Source: Hetaerina americana (Eukaryota > Arthropoda > Insecta > Odonata > Calopterygidae). Taken from it: a stretch of DNA of 64,000 nt. Positions 50,478-62,653 of the stretch are shown in pieces. Where the stretch lies: positions 466,428-530,427 of the forward strand of contig JAKTNV010000172.1 in assembly GCA_022747635.1 (NCBI GenBank), written 5' to 3'. The stretch's first letter is position 1. Every line of letters starts with the position of its first letter. Below the pieces are notes generated by a model. That model saw nothing but the letters and a program-made list of their open reading frames with translations. It had not been told where the DNA came from and did no database searches. A program made the translations under genes and the position numbers.

Positions 50478-52507
50478 ATATTTTGAAATGTTTCGTTCCG
50501 CGGTTTCTCAGACCGCGGGGAAGCAGAGCGGCCAGGTCCGGAGGGGACCTGGAAGCGCACCATGGGCCGGACTACATTTTGATCTTAGCCATTAGGCTAA
50601 GAAGAAGAGTCGGGGGACCAAACTGTATGATTTCGCGCACGGCGCTCCTACGCGACGAAGCGCCTTGGCACGTGCCACCCGTGGGTAAAAGGGGAGGGGA
50701 GGAGTCGGGCTCGAATGCCAAGACGTTCCTCTTCTACTGATTGCGGGAGGAGGGGGGCGGAGGACCTAGCACGCGAGGATTCATTCTGGTGGGCGCGACG
50801 CGCTGAATTTAAAATTTATTTTGTTGAAATTTTTCGTTCCGCAGTTCCTTAGAAAACGGGAAAACCCTCCGTCGCACCCCTCTGTCTTCAGCATTTACAT
50901 CTTTTAAACATTTTGTTAGTTCAAAACGAAAAATTTTCAATTAACATTCCACGGTGTTTCAGGCCGTAGAATATTGTCCACCAGGCCCCGTGGTGCCATG
51001 ATTTAATGCCCTCCCATGCCGCCACGTCCTTCACATAAAAACGGGGCGGCGGGGGCCATTAGAAGAGCATCCTCGCGTGCTAGTTCCTCCGCCCCCTTCC
51101 ACCTCTCGATTCTGCGAAGTAGGAAATTCGAGTCGTCGAGGCCCCCTACTCCGCCGGGCAGTGTGTGCGAAGGCACTTTGGCGCTTAGGATGCGCAGTCC
51201 GGTAAAAAACATAAAGTTCATCTATATCTACATAATACCCCGTTAGCAGCCGCAAGGGCGTGTGGCGTGGGGTGTTAGGTCACCAACTGTAAAAAGGAAA
51301 TACACCACATGCAAAAGAAACAACACGCAAAAATACACCCACAGCAGCGCACACACTCATACAAAAATCCCTTCATCCAATACTCATGCAAACGCATATA
51401 CCGCAAAACAACTAAAAAACTGCACCACATGATGCAGCACGGAAGGCATCCTACAACACGGAAGCCAGGACAAACAAGCAAGAAATTTAAACATCACTAC
51501 CACATGAAAATGTACCACGTAGCACTCCACCCCGAAAGAGTCTGTAAAAGGCAACGAATTCGACCCAACGTTGCTGGTAGCAGGAATTTCCCCCCGCGGA
51601 GAGGGACGAGGGAAATGAAATGGAAACATAAAAACAGATGAAATAAACACAAATGTGGTCATTCGGAAAGAATGGATTATAACAAAACGCATAAGGTTAG
51701 TGGAAGAGCTTGCATAATACATACAACTAATGATTTTTTAGACGCTGAGGGTGGCTAGTGGAATTTTGGCTATCTATAACCCTGCAGTTGCTATCCCGTA
51801 TCGTCCGGGGGGAAATGGAGTCCTTAAGTCTTCTAGCTCTGGCATCTATTTCCTGAATTTTATATGCATGATCCAAGCGACCAATTTATATATTAGTTCG
51901 AATAATTTGCGAGACCTTGGTGCTGAGCCATGCGGATCAAATTTATTCAATCATTTCAATCTTGCATTGAGACGTCTTTCAGCCAATGATTCCCACCCTA
52001 AATCCATGAATATTTATATAAAAACTCATACATTATGGCTACCTCATTTCTTCTTCTTGGCCTTATGGTTAAGATCAAATTGAGGTCCGGCCCCCGGTGC
52101 ACTTGCAAGTCCGCAATGGACCGGTAGCTTGAACACCGAGGCCGCACGGCCGCCTTAGGACCCCCGGGGGAACTCTCCGTCAATCCCGTACGTATCCGAG
52201 CAGGGCGGATGATTTGAAATACGCGCGGTTTCATTTTCGGCCGCGACGATGGTCAAGCGACAGTTATTCGAGCTTTACGCCCGATCGGTTTTGTTGACCT
52301 CCTCACTCTATCAGGTATTTGTGAAAGATTATATCAGCCAAAAAACCATCATCTCAAATCGCCAAACAATTTAAATGTCTTCCCGAATCCACTCGTACTG
52401 GTCCAGACCAGCATTAGAAACCGAGAAGAGGTTGAGTGCCTTCAGCGGATAAGTCGGCCGCCACCTGGACTATGCAGGTGGGAATCACGATATCAATGCA
52501 AACTTTG
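50478..52507 (+). repeat. Repeat unit 26 (2030 bp)
   Basis: Module A U2-like motif at 50571-50607 (minus), module C at 52053-52086 (plus). It is one of the more diverged units, with many private substitutions such as AGAGCTTGCAT, AATTTTGGCT, ATTAGTTCG, ATGGCTACCTC and ACTCTATCAGG. The tail variants CAGCATTAG and GATAAGTCGG are shared with unit 27. Confidence 0.97.
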
Positions 52508-54534
52508 ATATTTTGAAATGTTTCGTTCCGCGGTTTCTCAGACCGCGGGGAAGCAGAGCGGCCAGGTCCGGAGGGGGACCTGGAAGCGCACCATGGGCCG
52601 GACTACACTTTGATCTTAGCCATTAGGCTAAGAAGAAGAGTCGGGGGACCAAACTGTATGATTTCGCGCACGGCGCTCCTACGCGACGAAGCGCCTTGGC
52701 ACGTGTCACCCGTGGGTAAAAGGGGAGGGGAGGAGTCGGGCTCGAATGCCAAGACGTTCCTCCTCTACTGATTGCGGGAGGAGGGGGGCGGAGGACCTAG
52801 CACGCGAGGATTCATTCTGGTGGGCGCGACGCGCTGAATTTAAAATTTATTTTGTTGAAATTTTTCGTTCCGCAGTCCCTTAGAAAACGGGAAAACCCTC
52901 CGTCGCACCCCTCTGTCTTCAGCATTTACATCTTTTAAACATTTTGTTAGTTCAAAACGAAAAATTTTCAATTAACATTCCACGGTGTTTCAGGCCGTAG
53001 AATATTGTCCACCAGGCCCCGTGGTGCCATGATTTAATGCCCTCCCATGCCGCCACGTCCTTCACATAAAAACGGGGCGGCGGGGGCCATTAGAAGAGCA
53101 TCCTCGCGTGCTAGTTCCTCCGCCCCCTTCCACCTCTCGATTCTGCGGAGTAGGAAATTCGAGTCGTCGAGGCCCCCTACTCCACCGGGCAGTGTGTGCG
53201 AAGGCACTTCGGCGCTTAGGATGCGCAGTCCGGTAAAAAACATAAAGTTCATCTATATCTACATAATACCCCGTTAGCAGCCGCAAGGGCGTGTGGCGTG
53301 GGTTGTTAGGTCACCAACTGTAAAAAGGAAATACACCACATGCAAAAGAAACAACACGCAAAAATACACCCACAGCAGCGCACACACTCATGCAAAAATC
53401 CCTTCATCCAATACTCATGCAAACGCATATACCGCAAAACAACTAAAAAACTGCACCACATGATGCAGCACGGAAGGCATCCTACAACACGGAAGCCAGG
53501 ACAAACAAGCAAGAAATTTAAACATCACTACCACATGAAAATGTACCACGTAGCACTCCACCCGAAATAGTCTGTAAAAGGCAACGAATTCGACCCAACG
53601 TTGCTGGTAGCAGGAATTTCCCCCCGCGGAGAGGGACGAGGAAATGAAATGGAAACTTAAAAACAGATGAAATAAACACAAATGTGGTCATTCGGAAAGA
53701 ATGGATTATAACAAAACGCATAAGGCTAGTGGAAGAGCATGCATAATACATACAACTAATGATTTTTTAGACGCTGAGGGTGGCTAGTGGAATTTTTGCT
53801 ATCTATAACCCTGCAGTTGCTATCCCGTATCGTCCGGGGGGAAATGGAGTCCTTAAGTCTTCTAGCTCTGGCATCTATTTCCTGAATTTTATATGCATGA
53901 TCCAAGCGACCAATTTATATATTAGTACGAATAATTTGCGAGACCTCGGTGCTGAGCCATGCGGATCAAATTTATTCAATCATTTCAATCTTGCATTGAG
54001 ACGTCTTTCAGCCAATGATTCCCACCCTAAATCCTTGAATATTTATATAAAAACTCATACATTATGGCACCCTCATTTCTTCTTCTTGGCCTTATGGTTA
54101 AGATCAAATTGAGGTCCGGCCCCCGGTGCACTTGCAAGTCCGCAATGGACCGGTAGCTTGAACACCGAGGCCGCACGGCCGCCTTAGGACCCCGGGGGAA
54201 CTCTCCGTCAATCCCGTACGTATCCGAGCAGGGCGTATGATTTGAAATACGCGCGGTTTCATTTTCGGCCGCGACGATGGTCAAGCGACAGTTATTCGAG
54301 CTTTACGCCCGATCGGTTTTGTTGACCTCCTCACTCTAGCAGGTATTTGTGAAAGATTAAATCAGCCAAAAAACCATCATCTCAAATCGCCAAAAAATTT
54401 AAATGTCTTCCCGAATCACTCGTACTGCTCCAGACCAGCATTAGAAACCGAGAAGAGGTTGAGTGCCTTCAGCGGATAAGTCGGCCGCCACCTGGACTAT
54501 GCAGGTGGGAATCACGATATCAATGCAAACTTTG
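52508..54534 (+). repeat. Repeat unit 27 (2027 bp)
   Basis: Module A U2-like motif at 52602-52638 (minus), module C at 54082-54115 (plus). GGAGGGGGACC (near 52569) is shared with unit 28. There are single-base losses near 53561, 54190 and 54416. Like unit 26 it has many private changes near its end. Confidence 0.97.
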
Positions 54535-56565
54535 ATATTTTGAAATGTTTCGTTCCGCGGTTTCTCAGACCGCGGGGAAGCAGAGCGGCCAGGTCCGGAG
54601 GGGGACCTGGAAGAGCACCATGGGCCGGACTACACTTTGATCTTAGCCATTAGGCTAAGAAGAAGGGTCGGGGGACCAAACTGTATGATTTCGCGCACGG
54701 CGCTCCTACGCGACGAAGCGCCTTGGCACGTGCCACCCGTGGGTAAAAGGGGAGGGGAGGAGTCGGGCTCGAATGCCAAGACGTTCCTCCTCTACTGATT
54801 GCGGGAGGAGGGGGGCGGAGGACCTAGCACGCGAAGATTCATTCTGGTGGATGCGACGCGCTGAATTTAAAATTTATTTTGTTGAAATTTTTCGTTCCGC
54901 AGTCCCTTAGAAAACGGGAAAACCCTCCGTCGCACCCCTCTGTCTTCAGCATTTACATCTTTTAAACATTTTGTTAGTTCAAAACGAAAAATTTTCAATT
55001 AACATTCCACGGTGTTTCAGGCCGTAGAATATTGTCCACCAGGCCCCGTGGTGCCATGATTTAATGCCCTCCCATGCCGCCACGTCCTTCACATAAAAAC
55101 GGGGCGGCGGGGGGCCATTAAAAGAGCATCCTCGCGTGCTAGTTCCTCCGCCCCCTTCCACCTCTCGATTCTGCGGAGTAGGAAATTCGAGTCGTCGAGG
55201 CCCCCTACTCCGCCGGGCAGTGTGTGCGAAGGCACTTCGGCGCTTAGGATGCGCAGTCCGGTAAAAAACATAAAGTTCATCTATATCTACATAATACCCC
55301 GTTAGCAGCCGCGAGGGCGTGTGGCGTGGGGTGTTAGGTCACCAACTGTAAAAAGGAAATACACCACATGCAAAAGAAACAACACGCAAAAATACACCCA
55401 CAGCAGCGCACACACTCATGCAAAAATCCCTTCATCCAATACTCATGCAAACGCATATACCGCAAAACAACTAAAAAACTGCACCACATGATGCAGCACG
55501 GAAGGCATCCTACAACACGGAAGCCAGCACAAACAAGCAAGAAATTTAAACATCACTACCACATGAAAATGTACCACGTAGCACTCCATCCCGAAAGAGT
55601 CTGTAAAAGGCAACGAATTCGACCCAACGTTGCTGGTAGCAGGAATTTCCCCCCGCGGAGAGGGACGAGGAAATGAAATGGAAATTTAAAAACAGATGAA
55701 ATAAACACAAATGTGGTCATTCGGAAAGAATGGATTATAACAAAACGCATAAGGTTAGTGGAAGAGCATGCATAATACATACAACTAATGATTTTTTAGA
55801 CGCTGAGGGTGGCTAGTGGAATTTTTGCTATCTATAACCCTGCAGTTGCTATTCCGTATCGTCCGGGGGGAAATGGAGTCCTTTAGTCTTCTAGCTCTGG
55901 CATCTATTTCCTGAATTTTATATGCATGATCCAAGCGACCAATTTATATATTAGTACGAATAATTTGCGAGACCTCGGTGCTGAGCCATGCGGATCAAAT
56001 TTATTCAATCATTTCAATCTTGCATTGAGACGTCTTTCAGCCAATGATTCCCACCCTAAATCCATGAATATTTATATAAAAACTCATACATTATGGCACC
56101 CTCATTTCTTCTTCTTGGCCTTATGGTTAAGATCAAATTGAGGTCCGGCCCCCGGTGAACTTGCAAGTCCGCAATGGACCTGTAGCTTGAACACCGAGGT
56201 CGCACGGCCGCCTTAGGACCCCCGGGGGAACTCTCCGTCAATCCCGTACGTATCCGAGCAGGGCGGATGATTTGAAATACGCGCGGTTTCATTTTCGGCC
56301 GCGACGATGGTCAAGCGACAGTTATTCGAGCTTTACGCCCGATCGGTTTTGTTGACCTCCTCACTCTAGCAGGTATTTGTGAAAGATTATATCAGCCAAA
56401 AAACCATTATCTCAAATCGCCAAACAATTTAAATGTCTTCCCGAATCCACTCGTACTGGCCCAGACCAACCATAGAAACCGAGAAGAGGTTGAGTGCCTT
56501 CAGCGGATAACTCGGCCGCCACCTGGACTATGCAGGTGGGAATCACGATATCAATGCAAACTTTG
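54535..56565 (+). repeat. Repeat unit 28 (2031 bp)
   Basis: Module A U2-like motif at 54629-54665 (minus), module C at 56111-56144 (plus). It is a sister of unit 29 by ATTAAAAGAGC, CCATCCCG, GAAATTTAAA, CCTTTAGTC, GGTGAACTT, ACCTGTAGC, GAGGTCGC and GACCAACC. An extra G lies near 55113. Confidence 0.97.
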
Positions 56566-58597
56566 ATATTTTGAAATGTTTCGTTCCGCGGTTTCTCAGA
56601 CCGCGGGGGGAAGCAGAGCGGCCAGGTCCGGAGGGGACCTGGAAGCGCACCATGGGCCGGACTACACTTTGATCTTAGCCATTAGGCTAAGAAGAAGAGT
56701 CGGGGGATCAAACTGTATGATTTCGCGCACGGCGCTCCTACGCGACGAAGCGCCTTGGCACGTGCCAACCGTGGGTAAAAGGGGAGGGGAGGAGTCGGGC
56801 TCGAATGCCAAGACGTTCCTCCTCTACTGATTGCGGGAGGAGGGGGGCGGAGGACCTAGCACGCGAGGATTCATTCTGGTGGGCGCGACGCGCTGAATTT
56901 AAAATTTATTTTGTTGAAATTTTTCGTTCCGCAGTCCCTTAGAAAACGGGAAAACCCTCCGTCGCACCCCTCTGTCTTCAGCATTTACATCTTTTAAACA
57001 TTTTGTTAGTTCAAAACGAAAAATTTTCAATTAACATTCCACGGTGTTTCAGGCCCGTAGAATATTGTCCACCAGGCCCCGTGGTGCCATGATTTAATGC
57101 CCTCCCATGCCGCCACGTCCTTCACATAAAAACGGGGCGGCGGGGGCCATTAAAAGAGCATCCTCGCGTGCTAGTTCCTCCGCCCCCTTCCACCTCTCGA
57201 TTCTGCGGAGTAGGAAATTCGAGTCGTCGAGGCCCCCTACTCCGCCGGGCAGTGTGTGCGAAGGCACTTCGGCGCTTAGGATGCGCAGTCCGGTAAAAAA
57301 CATAAAGTTCATCTATATCTACATAATACCCCGTTAGCAGCCGCGAGGGCGTGTGGCGTGGGGTGTTAGGTCACCAACTGTAAAAAGGAAATACACCACA
57401 TGCAAAAGAAACAACACGCAAAAATACACCCACAGCAGCGCACACACTCATGCAAAAATCCCTTCATCCAATACTCATGCAAACGCATATACCGCAAAAC
57501 AACTAAAAAACTGCACCACATGATGCAGCACGGAAGGCATCCTACAACACGGAAGCCAGCACAAACAAGCAAGAAATTTAAACATCACTACCACATGAAA
57601 ATGTACCACGTAGCACTCCATCCCGAAAGAGTCTGTAAAAGGCAACGAATTCGACCCAACGTTGCTGGTAGCAGGAATTTCCCCCCGCGGAGAGGGACGA
57701 GGAAATGAAATGGAAATTTAAAAACAGATGAAATAAACACAAATGTGGTCATTCGGAAAGAATGGATTATAACAAAACGCATAAGGTTAGTGGAAGAGCA
57801 TGCATAATACATACAACTAATGATTTTTTAGACGCTGAGGGTGGCTAGTGGAATTTTTGCTATCTATAACCCTGCAGTTGCTATTCCGTATCGTCCGGGG
57901 GGAAATGGAGTCCTTTAGTCTTCTAGCTCTGGCATCTATTTCCTGAATTTTATATGCATGATCCAAGCGACCAATTTATATATTAGTACGAATAATTTGC
58001 GAGACCTCGGTGCTGAGCCATGCGGATCAAATTTATTCAATCATTTCAATCTTGCATTGAGACGTCTTTCAGCCAATGATTCCCACCCTAAATCCATGAA
58101 TATTTATATAAAAACTCATACATTATGGCACCCTCATTTCTTCTTCTTGGCCTTATGGTTAAGATCAAATTGAGGTCCGGCCCCCGGTGAACTTGCAAGT
58201 CCGCAATGGACCTGTAGCTTGAACACCGAGGTCGCACGGCCGCCTTAGGACCCCCGGGGGAACTCTCCGTCAATCCCGTACGTATCCGAGCAGGGCGGAT
58301 GATTTGAAATACGCGCGGTTTCATTTTCGGCCGCGACGATGGTCAAGCGACAGTTATTCGAGCTTTACGCCCGATCGGTTTTGTTGACCTCCTCACTCTA
58401 GCAGGTATTTGTGAAAGATTATATCAGCCAAAAAACCATTATCTCAAATCGCCAAACAATTTAAATGTCTTCCCGAATCCACTCGTACTGGCCCAGACCA
58501 ACCATAGAAACCGAGAAGAGGTTGAGTGCCTTCAGCGGATAACTCGGCCGCCACCTGGACTATGCAGGTGGGAATCACGATATCAATGCAAACTTTG
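56566..58597 (+). repeat. Repeat unit 29 (2032 bp)
   Basis: Module A U2-like motif at 56661-56697 (minus), module C at 58143-58176 (plus). It is nearly the same as unit 28 after module A. Two extra Gs beside hairpin II (near 56604) and an extra C (near 57055) make it the longest unit. GTGCCAACCG is shared with units 30 and 32. Confidence 0.97.
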
Positions 58598-60626
58598 ATA
58601 TTTTGAAATGTTTCGTTCCGCGGTTTCTCAGACCGCGGGGAAGCAGAGCGGCCAGGTCCGGAGGGGACCTGGAAGCGCACCATGGGCCGGACTACACTTT
58701 GATCTTAGCCATTAGGCTAAGAAGAAGAGTCGGGGGATCAAACTGTATGATTTCGCGCACGGCGCTCCTACGCGACGAAGCGCCTTGGCACGTGCCAACC
58801 GTGGGTAAAAGGGGAGGGGAGGAGTCGGGCTCGAATGCCAAGACGTTCCTCCTCTACTGATTGCGGGAGGAGGGGGGCGGAGGACCTAGCACGCGAGGAT
58901 TCATTCTGGTGGGCGCGACGCGCTGAATTTAAAATTTATTTTGTTGAAATTTTTCGTTCCGCAGTCCCTTAGAAAACGGGAAAACCCTCCGTCGCACCCC
59001 TCTGTCTTCAGCATTTACATCTTTTAAACATTTTGTTAGTTCAAAACGAAAAATTTTCAATTAACATTCCACGGTGTTTCAGGCCGTAGAATATTGTCCA
59101 CCAGGCCCCGTGGTGCCATGATTCAATGCCCTCCCATGCCGCCACGTCCTTCACATAAAAACGGGGCGGCGGGGGCCATTAGAAGAGCATCCTCGCGTGC
59201 TAGTTCCTCCGCCCCCTTCCACCTCTCGATTCTGCGGAGTAGGAAATTCGAGTCGTCGAGGCCCCCTACTCCGCCGGGCAGTGTGTGCGAAGGCACTTCG
59301 GCGCTAAGGATGCGCAGTCCGGTAAAAAACATAAAGTTCATCTATATCTACATAATACCCCGTTAGCAGCCGCGAGGGCGTGTGGCGTGGGGTGTTAGGT
59401 CACCAACTGTAAAAAGGAAATACACCACATGCAAAAGAAACAACACGCAAAAATACACCCACAGCAGCGCACACACTCATGCAAAAATCCCTTCATCCAA
59501 TACTCATGCAAACGCATATACCGCAAAACAACTAAAAAACTGCACCACATGATGCAGCACGGAAGGCATCCTACAACACGGAAGCCAGGACAAACAAGCA
59601 AGAAATTTAAACATCACTACCACATGAAAATGTACCACGTAGCACTCCACCCCGAAAGAGTCTGTAAAAGGCAACGAATTCGACCCAACGTTGCTGGTAG
59701 CAGGAATTTCCCCCCGCGGAGAGGGACGAGGAAATGAAATGGAAACTTAAAAACAGATGAAATAAACACAAATGTGGTCATTCGGAAAGAATGGATTATA
59801 ACGAAACGCATAAGGTTAGTGGAAGAGTATGCATAATACATACAACTAATGATTTTTTAGACGCTGAGGGTGGCTAGTGGAATTTTTGCTATCTATAACC
59901 CTGCAGTTGCTATCCCGTATCGTCCGGGGGGAAATGGAGTCCTTAAGTCTTCTAGCTCTGGCATCTATTTCCTGAATTTTATATGCATGATCCAAGCGAC
60001 CAATTTATATATTAGTACGAATAATTTGCGAGACCCCGGTGCGGATCCATGCGGATCAAATTTATTCAATCATTTCAATCTTGCATTGAGACGTCTTTCA
60101 GCCAATGATTCCCACCCTAAATCCATGAATATTTATATAAAAACTCATACATTATGGCACCCTCATTTCTTCTTCTTGGCCTTATGGTTAAGATCAAATT
60201 GAGGTCCGGCCCCCGGTGCACTTGCAAGTCCGCAATGGACTGGTAGCTTGAACACCGAGGCCGCACGGCCGCCTTAGGACCCCCGGGGGAACTCTCCGTC
60301 AATCCCGTACGTATCCGAGCAGGGCGGATGATTTGAAATACGCGCGGTTTCATTTTCGGCCGCGACGATGGTCAAGCGACAGTTATTCGAGCTTTACGCC
60401 CGATCGGTTTTGTTGACCTCCTCACTCTAGCAGGTATTTGTGAAAGATTATATCAGCCAAAAAACCATTATCTCAAATCGCCAAACAATTTAAATGTCTT
60501 CCCGAATCCACTCGTACTTGCCCAGACCAGCCATAGAAACCGAGAAGAGGTTGAGTGCCTTCAGCGGATAACTCGGCCGCCACCTGGACTATGCAGGTGG
60601 GAATCATGATATCAATGCAAACTTTG
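58598..60626 (+). repeat. Repeat unit 30 (2029 bp)
   Basis: Module A U2-like motif at 58691-58727 (minus), module C at 60172-60205 (plus). GCTAAGG, AACGAAACG and GAGTATGC are shared with units 31 and 32, and GACCCCGG with unit 31 (unit 32 is cut before that point). Private: GTGCGGATCC near 60040 and AATCATGAT near 60602. Confidence 0.97.
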
Positions 60627-62653
60627 ATATTTTGAAATGTTTCGTTCCGCGGTTTCTCAGACCGCGGGGAAGCAGAGCGGCCAGGTCCGGAGGGGACCTG
60701 GAAGCGCACCATGGGCCGGACTACACTTTGATCTTAGCCATTAGGCTAAGAAGAAGAGTCGGGGGATCAAACTGTTTGATTTCGCGCACGGCGCTCCTAC
60801 GCGACGAAGCGCCTTGGCACGTGCCACCCGTGGGTAAAAGGGGAGGGGAGGAGTCGGGCTCGAATGCCAAGACGTCCTCCTCTACTGTTTGCTGGAGGAG
60901 GGGGGCGGGAGGACCTAGCACGCGAGGATTCATTCTGGTGGGCGCGACGCGCTGAATTTAAAATTTATTTTGTTGAAATTTTTCGTTCCGCAGTCCCTTA
61001 GAAAACGGAAAACCCTCCGTCGCACCCCTCTGTCTTCAGCATTTACATCTTTTAAACATTTTGTTAGTTCAAAACGAAAAATTTTCAATTAACATTCCAC
61101 GGTGTTTCAGGCCGTAGAATATTGTCCACCAGGCCCCGTGGTGCCATGATTTAATGCCCTCCCATGCCGCCACGTCCTTCACATAAAAACGGGGCGGCGG
61201 GGGCCATTAGAAGAGCATCCTCGCGTGCTAGTTCCTCCGCCCCCTTCCACCTCTCGATTCTGCGGAGTAGGAAATTCGAGTCGTCGAGGCCCCCTACTCC
61301 GCCGGGCAGTGTGTGCGAAGGCACTTCGGCGCTAAGGATGCGCAGTCCGGTAAAAAACATAAAGTTCATCTATATCTACATAATACCCCGTTAGCAGCCG
61401 CGAGGGCGTGTGGCGTGGGGTGTTAGGTCACCAACTGTAAAAAGGAAATACACCACATGCAAAAGAAACAACACGCAAAAATACACCCACAGCAGCGCAC
61501 ACACTCATGCAAAAATCCCTTCATCCAATACTCATGCAAACGCATATACCGCAAAACAACTAAAAAACTGCACCACATGATGCAGCACGGAAGGCATCCT
61601 ACAACACGGAAGCCAGGACAAACAAGCAAGAAATTTAAACATCACTACCACATGAAAATGTACCACGTAGCACTCCACCCCGAAAGAGTCTGTAAAAGGC
61701 AACGAATTCGACCCAACGTTGCTGGTAGCAGGAATTTCCCCCCGCGGAGAGGGACGAGGAAATGAAATGGAAACTTAAAAACAGATGAAATAAACACAAA
61801 TGTGGTCATTCGGAAAGAATGGATTATAACGAAACGCATAAGGTTAGTGGAAGAGTATGCATAATACATACAACTAATGATTTTTTAGACGCTGAGGGTG
61901 GCTAGTGGAATTTTTGCTATCTATAACCCTGCAGTTGCTATCCCGTATCGTCCGGGGGGAAATGGAGTCCTTAAGTCTTCTAGCTCTGGCATCTATTTCC
62001 TGAATTTTATATGCATGATCCAAGCGACCAATTTATATATTAGTACGAATAATTTGCGAGACCCCGGTGCTGAGCCATGCGGATCAAATTTATTCAATCA
62101 TTTCAATCTTGCATTGAGACGTCTTTCAGCCAATGATTCCCACCCTAAATCCATGAATATTTATATAAAAACTCATACATTATGGCACCCTCATTCTTCT
62201 TCTTGGCCTTATGGTTAAGATCAAATTGAGGTCCGGCCCCCGGTGCACTTGCAAGTCCGCAATGGACCGGTAGCTTGAACACCGAGGCCGCACGGCCGCC
62301 TTAGGACCCCCGGGGGAACTCTCCGTCAATCCCGTACGTATCCGAGCAGGGCGGATGATTTGAAATACGCGCGGTTTCATTTTCGGCCGCGACGATGGTC
62401 AAGCGACAGTTATTCGAGCTTTACGCCCGATCGGTTTTGTTGACCTCCTCACTCTAGCAGGTATTTGTGAAAGATTATATCAGCCAAAAAACCATTATCT
62501 CAAATCGCCAAACAATTTAAATGTCTTCCCGAATCCACTCGTACTGGCCCAGACCAGCCATAGAAACCGAGAAGAGGTTGAGTGCCTTCAGCGGATAACT
62601 CGGCCGCCACCTGGACTATGCAGGTGGGAATCACGATATCAATGCAAACTTTG
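60627..62653 (+). repeat. Repeat unit 31 (2027 bp)
   Basis: Module A U2-like motif at 60720-60756 (minus), module C at 62199-62232 (plus). A cluster of small indels and substitutions lies at about 60873-60910 (GACGTCCTCC, TGTTTGCTGG, GGGCGGGAGG). One T is missing just before the U2-like motif of C (near 62194). Confidence 0.97.

Larger units (their letters stand above)
54535..58597 (+). repeat. Recently duplicated sister units 28 and 29
   Basis: From module B onward the two units share about ten variants absent elsewhere or nearly so (ATTAAAAGAGC, CCATCCCG, CCTTTAGTC, GGTGAACTT, GAGGTCGC, GACCAACC). They differ mainly in small G/C-run indels and in module A. Module A of unit 29 instead follows unit 30 (GTGCCAACCG), so the duplication edge lies within the unit. 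Confidence 0.85.
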